64,000 nt of DNA from Corylus avellana (GCF_901000735.1 NC_081542.1:39971321-40035320), one strand, 5' to 3'. Positions 51,253-63,453 are shown, numbered from the stretch's first letter. Numbers and translations are program-made. Notes: generated by a model not told the origin, from the sequence alone.

Positions 51253-53030
51253 AGTTATTTGTACATTTCAAACTTCACTTGTAAGTTTGCTTATAAATAT
51301 ATGAAAAGATAAAGACCTTATTAAGACTTTACAAATCAATATCCATTTGTCATTATATAGTATTAGAGCTTTATGACAAACGTTACTTACTGCTACTTCC
51401 GCCAATTTTTTTTTCTCCTCCTATTTTAAATATTATGTCTGAGAAAACTACCAATATCTTCATCACCCAACCATCGGCAACACCTACACCACAAAACCTC
51501 ACCAACCTTTCCATATATCGTCTTACGAGTGCCAATTATCCACTATAGCGCACCATCATTGTCCCTTATTTGGAAAGACATAATTTCTTCGGTTATGTCA
51601 TTGGAGAATTACCATGTCCTCCACATCGTATTGTCTCCGCAAGTAGCACATCCACCTCAGCAGCTATGGTTGAGAATCCAACTTACTCAACCTAGGTATC
51701 AACAAGATAAACTTATCTTGAGTGCCTTGATTTCTTCTCTTTCTACAAACATCTTGGCACATGTTGTTAACCTGAAAACCTCACGTAAGGTTTGGGTCAT
51801 CTTGGAGAAAATGTTTGCCTTTCAATCCAAGGCACATGTGATGCAATCTCGCTTCCAACTTGCACCGTTGAAGAAAAGGGCAATGTCTATCTCTGATTAC
51901 TTTGAAAAGGCACAAACTTTGGCATAAAACTTGGCTGCCATTGGTGAACCTATCAAAGAATCCGACTTGGTTTCCAGCATCTTTGCAAGGTTGAGTCTAG
52001 AATATGACTCACTTGTCACCAATTATACAACTCATCTTGAGCCAGTTATGCTTGACAACTTGTATGGTCATCTATTAATTCATGAACAACGACTTGAATC
52101 TTTTCATACCGCAGATGATATTATTGTTCCCATAAATGAATGTTGTACAACGGAACAGTTCCAATTCTGGCAAAAATTAGAAGACATTTTCACCTCACTC
52201 AGGTCAATCTTCTAGCCGTGGAAGAGGTAGGGGCATGGTTGTGGTTTCCATCAATTCTCTCAACAATCTTCTTCCCAAAATCGTCCTTTTTGCCAAATAT
52301 GCAATAGAGTTGGTCATCTTGCCTCTAAGTATTATAATCGGTTCAATCATTCATACCACAGTGAAACCCCAAATTCGGCTGCTTATCTCATCACTCAAAA
52401 TTATGTACCTAATCTCAATTGGTATCATGATACTATTGCAACAAATCATCTAACTAATGATTTGTCCAACCTCAATCTTAAGGCTGACGAATACAAAGGC
52501 ACTGATAAAATTAGAGTTGGTAATGGCCAAAGTTTTGATATTCTTCACACTGGTCTTGCTAAAATTCCTTCCTCTAACTGAATTTTTTCTTTGAACAATT
52601 TGCTCTATGTTCCTCAAATTGAAAAAAAAAAAAATTAATTTATGTTAATCAATTTACTCATGATAACCAAGTTTTTATTGAGTTTCATCCTTATTTCTTT
52701 CGTGTTAAGGATCTTCGTTGGGGAATTTACTTCTCCAAGGCCCGAGTAAGGGAGGACTCTATCCTTGGCCGTCTACCTCTCTCTTCTCATCCACTCGTGC
52801 TGCTTTTGTTGGTGAACGTGTCTCTGTTGATCAATGGCATTGCTGTCTTGGTCATCGTGCCACTCCATTAGTTCATCGTGTTTTGTCCAAGCATCGTCTT
52901 CCAGTGTTGTCCAATAAATCAACCTTGGTTTGTTCTGCATGTCAACAAGGCAAATTACATACGCTTCATTTTGATGTTTTGTTATCAGTGTCAAAAGATC
53001 CTTTGGATCTTATTTATTTGGATGTATAGG
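51253..53030 (+). pseudogene. Copia LTR end, gag, protease and pre-integrase, copy 2
   Basis: This starts within the 5' LTR and repeats copy 1 at an offset of 1762 bp with about one difference per 100-150 bases. It carries the same in-frame stops. Beyond the end of copy 1 it continues into the pre-integrase region (DQWHCCLGHRA, CSACQQGK), with its zinc-binding pattern visible. Confidence 0.8.
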
Positions 53031-54463
53031 GCCTTGCTCATATTTTATCTTCTAATAACAAACGTTATTTTCTTTACATTGTGGATGGTTTTAGCAAGTA
53101 TTCATGGCTTTTTCCAATTACTTACAAATCTGGCGTCTTTATTGTATTTTCTCAATATAAAATTATGGTATTGTTATGGTTGAAACTGATGGAGGATTTG
53201 TTGCTTTACAAAAAATTTTTCGCCTCTCGTGGATTTCCCATTGCAAAACTTGCCCTCATACTCATCATAAAAAAATGGCAGTGTTGAGTGAAAACACAGA
53301 CATATTGTTGATAATGGTCTTTCCTTGCTTGCTCACTCTTATGTTCCTTTTAAATATCTTGTTTCCTCATTAATAAAATTCCTTCAAGTGTCAATCATTT
53401 CAAATCTCCCTATGAGCTTTTGTTCCACAAAACACCTGATTATAAATTTTTAAAAGTTTTTGGGTGTGAATGTTGGCTATAAATTTTCTTTTCGATCCAA
53501 ATCTTGTGTTTTTATTGGGGACAGTAAATCCCACATCGGGTATCAATGCTTGGATATCACCTCTGGTCGTCTCTTTATAGCTCGTCACGTTATCTTTAAC
53601 GAATAAGTCTTTCATTTTCATCAGGTCAAGAGTCCCATACCTACCTCTCCATCAATTATTACATTTCCAAAATTTCGTCAGGTCTCCCAGCCCACATATA
53701 CACGTTCACAAGAGTCCCCACTATTAGCCAATAGTCCATCACATGAAACACCATCAACTACACGTGATTCTCTTCTACAAGAGTCCAACATTATCCGAGA
53801 AAATCAGCTTCCATATGATTCTCTCCAACAATCTCATCTTCATTCAAACTCTCCTGCACCACACGTGATACCACACATAAATCACGTCATCCCACAAAAT
53901 CAGCTTGCATGTGATTCTCTCCAAGAATCTCATCTTCATTTAAACTCTCCTGCTGTCTTGCACCACACGTGAACCAACCCATAAATCACGCCACATCTCC
54001 TTCTCTCTCTCTCTTTCTCTTTCTCTTTCTCTTTCTCTCCTGATTTTGTTTCATCTCCAACTGTGGTCCAACTTGCTTCTGAGCACAATGCTCCAAGCAT
54101 GACCCTTGGTCATGCATCATCTCCAGAAAACACAGATCCTTTGTCCAATGTACCATCTTCACCTCCTTCTCCAGTCCATTCCATAGTCACTCGTGCTTGC
54201 AACAAAATTCACAAGCCAAAATTACTTCCAAATGGAACCATTAAATACCCTCTACCTCATGCCTTGGCTGCATCGGTTGCTTCTCTTAAGGTGGAACCCA
54301 CATGTTATTCATCCACAGTTAAGCATGCAGTTTAGAGAGATGCTATGGCTGATGAGTTTAATACATTGTTGAAAAATAGAACATGGACCCTTGTTTCTCC
54401 TAATCCTACTATGAATATTGTAGGATCGAAGTGGGTTTTCTGAATCAAGCGAAAAGCAGATGG
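53031..54463 (+). pseudogene. Copia integrase and linker, degraded
   Basis: The integrase core can be recognised from IVDGFSKYSWLFP onward but is frameshifted and interrupted by stops. A Ser/Pro-rich linker (about 54063-54335) and the start of the reverse transcriptase (near DEFNTLLKNRTW) follow, ending at the MITE insertion. Confidence 0.7.
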
Positions 54464-54464
54464 G

Positions 54465-54846
54465 GGCGTTGTTTGACAACCGTGTGTGGGCAACGGCGTT
54501 GGGCAAAACACTGTTCAGTCAATTTGACATTGTCTGCCAAAAGTCTGCAGGAATTGATGGAGGGAACGTTATCCTTACTTCAAAACCAGCGCCCATTTCT
54601 CTCCATTTACTCTTTTCCAAAAATGCCCTGGCATTTTTGAACTACAGAAAAGCAAGAAAAAATATCACAAGCCTTGTTGCAAGGGCATTTTTGAAAAATA
54701 GTAAATGGAGAGAAATATGCGCTGGTTTTGAAGTACGGATACTGTTCCCTCCATCAATTCCTGCAGACTTTTGGCAGGCAATGTCAAATTGACTGAACAG
54801 TGTTTTGCCCAACGCCGTTGCCCACACACGGTTGTCAAACAGAGCC
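54465..54846. mobile_element. 382-bp foldback MITE inside copia reverse transcriptase
   Basis: The arms, each about 170 bp, are nearly perfect inverted repeats: ggcgttgtttgacaaccgtg on the left and, on the other strand, ggctctgtttgacaaccgtg on the right. The loop is about 44 bp. It is flanked by ggg on both sides (54462-54464 and 54847-54849). Removing it restores a typical reverse-transcriptase junction, so the insertion site is certain. No coding capacity. Confidence 0.85.
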
Positions 54847-54849
54847 GGG

Positions 54850-54996
54850 AGTATTGAGAGATATAAGGCAAGACTAGTTGCCAAGGGTTTTCATCAGCAA
54901 ACCATGATTGATTTTGAGGAGACCTATATTCTAGTGATTAAACCAATAACAATTCGTATTGTTTTATCTATTGCAGTCTCAGCTGGATGGTCTATT
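54850..54996 (+). pseudogene. Copia reverse transcriptase fragment
   Basis: The phrase [11 protein letters not shown] followed by a conserved Asp-Phe-x-Glu-Thr segment marks the N-terminal part of RVT_2. It is bounded by the MITE on the left and the solo LTR on the right. Confidence 0.8.
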
Positions 54997-57095
54997 TGTA
55001 GTGATCCAAATAATCAATTATGCTCAAGACAGCTTAATTAAGGGTTAATTAGGCTTTAGGACACTAGGGACATCTGGAGGGGCATTTTTTAGAATTTTTG
55101 GATCTCAGAGCTACAGTAGACAAACGCTCGTGTGGGAGACCACACACGAGCGCTTGCCTGACAACCATACATGGACGCTCGTGAAGGGACCAAGTCGAGC
55201 ACTTGTTGACCTGCGTGTGTCACTTGTCACCTGACCCCTCTGAGCAACAGTACACGAGCGCTCACTCCCTGTAGTACCACGAGCACTCACCCATTTCTTG
55301 TTATTCACCATTTTGCCTTTAAACTCACCCTTATAAATACCACTCAACTCCATTCGATTTTCTCCACCCCAGAAGCTTAAAGAAACTCTGTCATTTTGGT
55401 TTTTGTGAGAGTAGTGAGATTTTGTGAGTGTTGGTGGAGTTTACTTGGAGGTCTTGCTCGGTTGAGGTAATCTTTACCATTTTCTTGAGTTTCGTTCTAA
55501 ATAGCTTAGTTGTTGTAAGCTTTTTATTGGTTAGCGTTTCCCTCTTGCTTAGATTTAATCTTACATTGTTTAAGAACATTGTTATGCTTAGAATAGTGTT
55601 AGAAAGCCTTTTGATAGCATAAGAAATCGTTAGAAAGCTCAAGAAATAAGTGGGTCAAATGAGATTTCCACCTGAACCTCACTGGACGAATGCTCGTCCA
55701 TAGGTCGAGCGCTCACCCAGGAACGTTCAGGAGATGGCCTTTTTGGCTGAGCGCCCAACGACCCCTGTTTTTGAGCCTAGGATTTTGTTTAGTAAACTTA
55801 GGACTAATGGGGGGATTTTCCACAGATTTGGAGAACCCGAACTTATTGGAGGATTTCTCAGAGACTTTAATTGACCTAGGTGAGTTTTAAGTCACATAAT
55901 GCTCGCCTTTATTTTTTCACATTTACACGTCTATTTTGTATATCAAAACATGCATATTTGCAACTCTTATGGAAACATATTTTCTGCTGCACATGAACTC
56001 TAGTATTTGTGAAAATCGTTGTACTTAACATGTTAACAAAAGTGAGACTTGTAAAAGCATGCATGTAAAATACGAATAAGATAAATTGCATCGTATGACA
56101 TGATACACCGGTACGTGCGGGATAACAGCCAATGGCTTACTATACATGTTAACTTTATGATCAAATATGTGTGTTGTTATATGGGCCCTAGATCCAATGG
56201 TTGTTTTGTGACTGGCACAGTCTTAACGGGCAGTCACTACAAGACGTACATCATTAGTGGTGTGGATCACCCGAGGTCGGACTAGGTCATGCCACTAATG
56301 TTAAGGATGGTAGTGTACAATATTCGGGGCACCGGTGTTGTATTACAGGTCCCTCGGGACAGTGCCGATCTTGTTGAGAATGGCTAATATCTCGGGTTGA
56401 CCAAACTGTTGAACTATCACTATTACTTATGATTATAAACATGTATTATATATCTATATCACACCTATAAAGAACCGGCATGATTAAATTGCTGCCTAAA
56501 GTTCATCACTAAACTGGCATGGGTATTATGTGCATTAACATTCACTAAGTCTTTACACTTACCCCATATTTTTATGTTTTCCTCCTCCACTATGAATAAT
56601 TGCGCGGTTTAGCTAGCCTAGACGAAGATGCCTTTGGTCCCGACATGGGTGATTGCACAAGACCTGATTCGAGTCATTTTTGAGGATATGGACTCTGAGT
56701 GGTTGAAGTCCAAGCGGGATGATGGAGGAACTGCCCGAGTAGACATGATCGAGATTATTATTTCTTTAGCCCTACTTAAGCTTAAGATTTGATCTGTGGA
56801 TCTTTTGTAAGACAGTTATGATTTGGAAATGTAATATTTTGTTCTGATGATGGTCTAATGGCCGATACATTTGATGACTTATCTTTATGATATGTGGTAT
56901 TAAGTTACTCTGGTATATGAATGTGTGGTTATTTTAATTATCGTTCTCCTTTCCTATAGTTTAAAAGTCTTCTGCTGAATTCTATCCAATAAGAGAGGTT
57001 ATGATCCCTGAATCTTGTCCCGTGTGAAATAAGGCTGGGAGACGAACCATGATGTCAATTACTAGTTAATTGATTTTCTCATCGGGGTCGTTGCA
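54997..57095. mobile_element. Solo LTR, probably Ty3/gypsy, 2.1 kb
   Basis: The element begins tgtagtgatcc and ends ggggtcgttgca, imperfect inverted ends of the tgtagtgaccc...gggtcgttaca type common in large plant gypsy LTRs. The flanks are ctatt on both sides (54992-54996 and 57096-57100), an exact 5-bp target duplication. No coding domain or internal second LTR is seen, so it is most simply a solo LTR. Its family (for example Tekay/Del-like) is inferred. Confidence 0.75.
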
Positions 57096-57100
57096 CTATT

Positions 57101-58325
57101 AAACAGGTGGATGTTAGTAATGCTTTTCTTCATGGCTTTTTCAATGAGATAGTTTATATGTATCAACCAATTAGCTTTGTTCATCCTCAACAACCAAATG
57201 CAGTGTCTCTTAAAGAAGGCGTTATATGGTCTCAAACAAGCACCTCGTGCTTGGTTCTCGTGACTCAGCCATCGCCTAATTGAATTGGGATTTATGGCTT
57301 CAAAAGCAGACACATCCTTATTTATTTTTAATTCTGATGGAATTTGTTTATTGCTTTAGTCTATGTTGATGACATCCCTCTAACAGGTTCTTCTTAGTGT
57401 CGGCTGTGAATAATCTCATTCAGTCTCTCAAGCTTTAATTTCCTATTAAAGACCTTGGTTCATTAACTTTATTTTTGGGTGTGGAAGTGAACCATACTGC
57501 AACTGGACTTCATTTGTCTCAACAGAGGCATATAGCTGACATTCTCCAATGGCTGGACAAATATGCAATCTGCAAAACCTTTTTCTTCTCCAATGTCGAC
57601 GGCTACTCCTCTTAGCAAATTTGATGGCACATCTATGTCCGATCCTACTCTATACCGTAGCACTGTTGGTGCTCTACACTACCTGTCAATCACACGGCCT
57701 GACATAGCCTTTGCTGTAAATAAGGTATCTCAGTTTTCTTATGATCCTTGTGATGTTCATTAGACTGCCATCAAAAGGATTCTTTATTTAAAGCAAACTA
57801 TCTCATATGGTCTTCTCATTCGTCCATCTACATCCAAACAATTAGTAGCATTCTCAGATGCTGATTGGGCTGGATGTCTGGATGATAGAAAATCAACTTT
57901 AGGCTACTGCACATTTCTCAACTGCAATCTCATATCTTGGACGTCCAAGAAGCAGCCTACAATCTCACGGTCAAGCACATAATCTGAATATAAGGCCTTA
58001 GCCAATGCCTCTGCAGAATTACTTTGGATTCAGTCATTGCTAAAGGAACTTGGATTTTTCCTCTCCATTGCACCAATTTTATATTGCGATAACATTGGTG
58101 CAACATATTTAACGTCAAATCCGATGTTCATGCCCGCATAAAACACATAGCCATTGACTATCATTTTGTACGAGAACTAGTGGCTAAAAAATCCCTCACA
58201 GCCAAATTCTTGTCCAGCAAAGATCAATTGGCTGACGTACTTACCAAGCCCTTAGTTTCAACTCGGTTTGATACTCTTAGAACCAATCTTAACGTATGTT
58301 CTCAAACGTTTGGATTGAGGGGCAA
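57101..58325 (+). pseudogene. Copia reverse transcriptase and RNase H, degraded
   Basis: The reverse transcriptase resumes with VDVSNAFLHG, with YVDDIPLTG near 57370 and the C-terminal DPTLYRSTVGALHYL. The RNase H domain follows ([16 protein letters not shown]) and the end ADVLTKPL. Several frameshifts and stops are present. A purine-rich tract (gaggggcaa) precedes the 3' LTR. Confidence 0.8.
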
Positions 58326-58613
58326 TATTGGATCTCATAATCTTATTACAATATTGCATGAGATAATCTTATCTCAATTTGTTTAGAGTGTATCTCATGT
58401 TGTTTCAATTTGTTTAGATTGTATCTCTAGTTGTTTTGACTGTATAATTTGATTTATTTGTAACAGCATTATCTTAGGATAATATCATAGTTGTTAGGAT
58501 AAGATTGCAGTTGTTTGTATATTACAAACTTCACTTGTAAGTCTGCTTATAAATACATGAGAAGATAAAGACCTTATTAAGGCTTTACAAATCAATATCC
58601 ATATGTCATTATA
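58326..58613 (+). repeat. Copia 3' LTR
   Basis: Starts tattggatctcataatc and ends catatgtcattata. Matches the 5' LTR along its length. Confidence 0.85.
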
Positions 58614-58620
58614 TTCGCAA

Positions 58621-58628
58621 AGGATTCC

Positions 58629-58659
<31 letters not shown>

Positions 58660-58688
58660 GTTTTTTAGACAGGATTCCCAAGATTTTT
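58621..58688. repeat. 18-bp direct repeats around a T tract
   Basis: aggattcctaagattttt (58621-58638) and aggattcccaagattttt (58671-58688) flank T(n)GTTTTTTAGAC. The pattern is that of a target duplication around a bare A tail on the minus strand. Confidence 0.55.
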
Positions 58689-58690
58689 AA

Positions 58691-58806
58691 GGGTTAATTA
58701 GTTCTTGAGATATCTCTAAAGATGTTCTATGTGCCAATTCTAACTCTTCCAGCAGAATATGGGTTAGTTCTTGGGATATCTTTGAAAATGTTCTATGTGC
58801 CAATTA
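58691..58806. repeat. Tandem duplication of about 66 bp
   Basis: The phrase gttcttgRgatatctYtRaa ... gttctatgtgccaatt occurs twice, with a period of about 66 bp. Confidence 0.7.
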
Positions 58807-59109
58807 ATCTTTAGTTTTTGCTTTCTGATTGTCAGCCATTTCTGGTTTTTGCTGTGCATTGCAGGCTAATTGTGTCGTTGATGTGTTGTTTCTACTTCTT
58901 TTTATTGTGAGGGCCTTATGCAGGTTTCTCTTTTGCTTCTTTTTTTTTTTATTTATTTTTTATTTTTTAAAATAAATGCTTATTCATAAAAAAAGAAAAA
59001 AAGAAAAAAAAGAAATGTATTTATAACCAATATGACAAGAAGCTCATAAATTCTTCACCTTATAATTCCTAACTTTTGTAGTTTTGGTGCATTCAATATA
59101 TAAGGAGGT
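58807..59109. other. GLR 3' region
   Basis: Intergenic sequence and the probable 3' untranslated region of the receptor gene. Contains T- and A-rich runs only. Confidence 0.5.
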
Positions 59110-62100
59110 CTATGGCATTTCAATTTCAGCAGGTGCTGAGGCATGAATATTGTCCGGAGTATCAGAGGTGCTCACGTACTCCCAAGAAATCCATTCATCT
59201 GTGGTGGGAGCAAAAGAAGGAGATCTCCCTGGACTATTGATCTCTCCATTGTAAAAGTATCTTGCAAGTCCAACCGCCTTGTTCCAAGCACTTGTATCAC
59301 TTGGAGTTGCATTGCCTTCGCATGCTTCTTGTTGATGTTGATAACTCTTTAGTAAGCGGATTAATGATAGTAGAAAACAAATGGTAGAAATTGCACCAGA
59401 TATAAGGTAGAGACCCCAGAAGCTCTGGAGGCTCAAATGTTCTGCACTAGTGGATGTTACATTCACTGCACACTCCTTCGAAGGAGTCAGCCATTCATCT
59501 TCGAGTGGTGTGAGCTTACCGTCTTCTAATAACCTTAAAATTGATGCTGAAAAATCCCTGGCTATTGGGGAACCTCTCTGGAATGCCTGCATGGAAGATA
59601 AGAACTGATCATTCCCTCCCATCAGAGAAAAAATATGCTATTTTCTTATGAGACCCCAAAATGGATGATAGAAGAAAAGGTAGATTGTTTTGATTTGTAT
59701 TTATTTAAAATTTATGTGTTTAAACATTTGTAACTTTTAAAACCATTTCTCTGAAAATAAGCAAGGAGTTATTTGATGAAACCTAGAGAATATCAACTAG
59801 TTTTGGCCACCATGCATGGAAAGTTTGAGAAAGATCTACAGAATTGTTTCTTTTCTGCTAAGAATTCTCAAAGATATGACATAATTGAAAAGGCAAATGG
59901 AGTATTAGAAAGTTGTAGTAACTACTCACAAAGCCAAATCCTCCAAATTTATAGGTAGGTGTGGTGGCAGTGTATCCCTTGCAATGCTTGTTGATGAAAA
60001 GCTTCTTATATGGAAGTTCTAGAAAGGCTGCAGTTATGGTCTTGTTCTCAAATAGCCCTGTGTAATCAGTTTCATTAAAAACTGTGATGATGTTATGTGA
60101 ATTGAATCCAATCACATCCTCCAGGTAATTCCTGACAAATGAATCATTATCACAACCAACTCTTGAGTTGCTGCTCTTTAGATACTCGATATCTGTATTA
60201 ACAGGTTGCATTCGTTGCACAGTGAGCATAGAAGACAGGCTAGCAGTGTAGCTCGAGGTTAAGATCCACACAACAAAAAGCCATACTACCACCACCACTC
60301 GGGTCAAGTTGCTATTAATTTTCTCTCCTGCAAAGAAAAACCATGGAGTTCACAATCACTCATTAGAAAAGTCCATCTCTGCAATATTGGCTCTATATAT
60401 GTTGTCAGCAAATTCTTGTATCATATCAAATAATGCAATTAATCTTTGATTCACAAACAAGTAAGTTTTCAGATAATGCAAACCCAAACCCAAGGCTGCT
60501 ACCTTGTCATTTTTTAGGTATTCTAGCATCCTAAAACTCAAACATAGACCTAGCTAAAACTCCACATGCACATAGAGGAGTAAGTCAGAATGTAATTAAA
60601 TTCTGCAATATGATCAATGTTTGTGACAGAAAATTAACTGAAAATATATACAGAAATAAAGAGACAATGAGATATTTACTTCAAAACAGAGATGGGGAAA
60701 GCATCATACAATGTTGCAATGTTGCTTGTCATAATTCTAGAAATTTGGTACTTACTGTGAGCGAAGAACAGAGAGGAGAATGTGAACCAAAACGTGGTGC
60801 CAATCTGATTCTTCAATGCGCCACTAAATTCTGGATTGAATCGATGCTCCAAGAACCAAATTATAAGCATTGTATAAAGCATGATGGCACCAGTCACAGC
60901 CCACATTTCCCAAGTGAAAGGCTTCAAAAACATCCATGCTGCTGACCCTTCAGGTTTTGCAGGAACTATCATGGACAAACCTGACTCGACGTATGGCTGA
61001 GTAAATTCCACGTATTCCAATCTGTTAGCCAATATGGTCACGTCACCAACCACAGCATCATAAGTCTTCCGTTGTTTTTGTTCCACATGACAAAGGTAGT
61101 CTTTATCAGAAACAAGAAATTGTAGTTGGAAAATTCCAAAAAAAAAAAAAAAAATCACCGTCAAATGAGAAAGTCAAGATGTTCCAAGGGGCTTCTCCGT
61201 CCCTTTGGAAATTAAGAAGCCAGTCAAACATAGACAAACTATCGGAAAAGTCTCGCATTAGTTTTCTTGAAGTGCAAGTTAGAGATGAGAAGATTCAGAA
61301 TTTTGAGAAATCAACGTCAGAAGAAAGTATAATAAAAAATTGTTAACTTTCAATCATTAGAAACCCTTCTCAAACAAGAGTTATCCAATCGGTTTTTAGA
61401 TATCCTATACCTTCGTAATAATGCTTAATTTGAAAACACATGGTTATTTCTTTCAGAAGTAAAAGGTATGTTTTTGTCGGACCGTGAGCTGTCATTCCAC
61501 CTAATATCAATTGGCATTAAGAGAAACAAACTTAAGTCTTTTATGGACCTTGACATTGCACCCGACAAGCATGTTTTTAGAGCGGTCGCAATGAACGCAA
61601 TTGTTTCTCAACAATCACCCTCTCACGATGACGCTCCCATAACTTTCTGACTTTGATACCATTTGTCAGAACGTGAGTTATCATTCCACCTTAAATCAAT
61701 TAAATGTTAAGGGAGACAAACTCAAGCCCTTTATGGACCTTGATATCGCTTCTAGCGTACCTATTTTTAGAGCTCTTGCAGCATCATGTCCCAACAATCT
61801 TGTTACTAAAAAAAAAAATGGGTAAAAGAAAAAGAATTTAATTGTATGAGTTAAAGTTGTTACCTTGTTAGAGACTCTGATAATCAATTCGTCATAGGTG
61901 CCATAGAAGGGCTGAAATTCATATGGCAAACTATAACTCAAATTAGATAGCACCTTCTTGAAAACTTCAATGCACCAACCATCATATTTGATATCATCTT
62001 TGCTGCTGTTATCTACCTTCACAAACTTCTCGAACGAAGTCCTACCAGGAACTCCAATTATCAATGGATTCCCATCACTAGGCATTGCCCAGCCTTTTGG

Positions 62101-63453
62101 TGATCTTCTGCTAAATTTCCCGGGCCAAATTACCGAGCCAGCCAAACGTTGTGCGCTTTTCTCTGGTACCCAAAACTCTAATTCTTCATACCTCTTATTC
62201 CCCTGGTCAACCACATTTACAATCCTCAATGGGGGAATTTGCATCAGCTTTCCTTCTTCGAAACGTATTTCTCCACTTAAACCAGAGAATCTGCTTGATA
62301 CGATATTCCCTAACAACATCTCTGTCGTTGTCTCCATGGCCAGTGAAATGGCTGTAATGCTATCATATGCTCGTAGAGCATGAATTCCCGGCTTAGGATT
62401 AGCTTCCTCTGGATACTCGGATTGGAATTTTTTTGAGAACCCAGTATAGAAATCTGTATAAGAATCAGTAGTACTAGAGTTGTAGGTGATCTTGATCCCT
62501 AAAACACCTTTCATAGAGGAAATAGTAGAGCTGTCAACAGAATCCAGGAAACTTGTTACACTGTCAGAGAGAATCCAAGCTGACTCTCTCCCTACAAGTC
62601 CAGCTTTATAAGCTTCTCTGAACAAATGAGTCAACATCGACAACGATGACTGAAGAACAACAAAAACTCGAGATTTTGTTGCTTTCTGCAGCTTCAGCAG
62701 CTCGTCCAGAACAAACCCTTTTGGAGAAGACAGAGAAGAAGGTGGGGGAAGAACTAAACGGTACTCAATCTCTGAATCAAAATCCTGCAGAGCCTTGGAG
62801 AGCAGAGCCGACATCCCTGACTCACTGCCGTACGCATCATCTTCATATATCACCACAACCCTTTTCCATTTGTACTCCCGAATAATATCTGCAATGCATT
62901 TGATTTGTTCAGAACCGTTGTTAGCCATTTGTATCAAGAAAGGCCAGCGGTGTTCCATCTGCGGTGGGGTTCTGGCGGGAGCTGCGAATGAAATGATAGG
63001 AACTTTTTCCCTGTTTCCAACAGAAGCTACGAGTGCGGCTTCCTCCCATTTGTTCATGCCAATAATTACATCCACTTTCTTTTCCTTAATCAGCTCCTCA
63101 GCTGCGGTAAAAGTAAGAAATTATATAAATACAGGAAGGAGGAAGAGCTAGTAAATTTAAAACTTCAAAATTTACTTACCAGCAGAAGCAACTTGAAGGG
63201 GGTCTAATTGGCCAGAGTCCTGGAAATGGAGGGACAGCTTGCCGTTGAAGTTTGCAGCTGCAATTTCAATGGCTGTTTTCTCTTCTTTCCCGATTCGGGA
63301 CGTGACATCAATGATTACACCGATATTTGTAACTTTGGTTGTGTTAGCAGGTTGAGCTCCATCGGAGATAAAGAGAAGAACAGAGATGATGAGCAGGGGA
63401 AAGAGGTGGCAAAATTTTACCACTATGTAACTTGTAAAGAAAGGAAAACCCAT
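59110..63453 (-). CDS. GLR: Glutamate receptor-like cation channel
   Basis: Five exons (63453-63180, 63101-61864, 61065-60756, 60327-59930, 59586-59110) join in frame to 898 codons, a normal length for plant GLRs. The protein should be a ligand-gated, Ca2+-permeable channel at the plasma membrane or an internal membrane. A signal peptide (about 1-34) precedes an amino-terminal ligand-binding-type domain (VTNIGVIIDVTS onward). The S1 glutamate-binding half (IIGVPGRTSFEKFV, YDGWCIEVF) comes next. M1 lies at about 556-576 and the pore loop before FFAHREKI (604-611). M3 carries SYTASLSSMLTVQ (633-645), the SYTANLAAF-equivalent gate, then the S2 half and M4 (QSFWGLYLISGAIST) follow. The phase-1 junction after FFAH gives FFAHREKI, the family sequence, which supports the exon 3/4 splice. 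The start is the ATG directly before the signal peptide. The subclade is not assigned. Intron 2 carries a small TRIM. Confidence 0.93.
61475..61796 (-). mobile_element. Minimal TRIM retrotransposon (322 bp) in GLR intron 2
   Basis: Two direct repeats, 61475-61613 and 61664-61796, each read tgttg...tgaca-type ends on the minus strand (TG...CA). The 50-bp internal part holds, on the minus strand, TGGTATCAAAG (61661-61651), matching the initiator-Met primer complement, and a purine tract gagagggtgat next to the 3' LTR. All cis signals of an LTR retrotransposon fit into 322 bp. The 5-bp flanks do not match, so the insertion is not recent. Confidence 0.75.

Larger units (their letters stand above)
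49310..58613 (+). mobile_element. Decayed Ty1/copia LTR retrotransposon
   Basis: The order of parts is LTR, primer site, gag, protease, integrase, reverse transcriptase, RNase H, LTR, as in copia elements. The outer flanks ttcac (49305-49309) and ttcgc (58614-58618) match at 4 of 5 positions. The primer site tagtattagagc (49596-49607) resembles the initiator-Met complement. Every domain is broken by stops or frameshifts. The element contains a 100-N gap flanked by duplicated sequence (49505-51080 and 51267-52842), a foldback MITE and a 2.1 kb solo LTR. It is not active. Confidence 0.85.
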
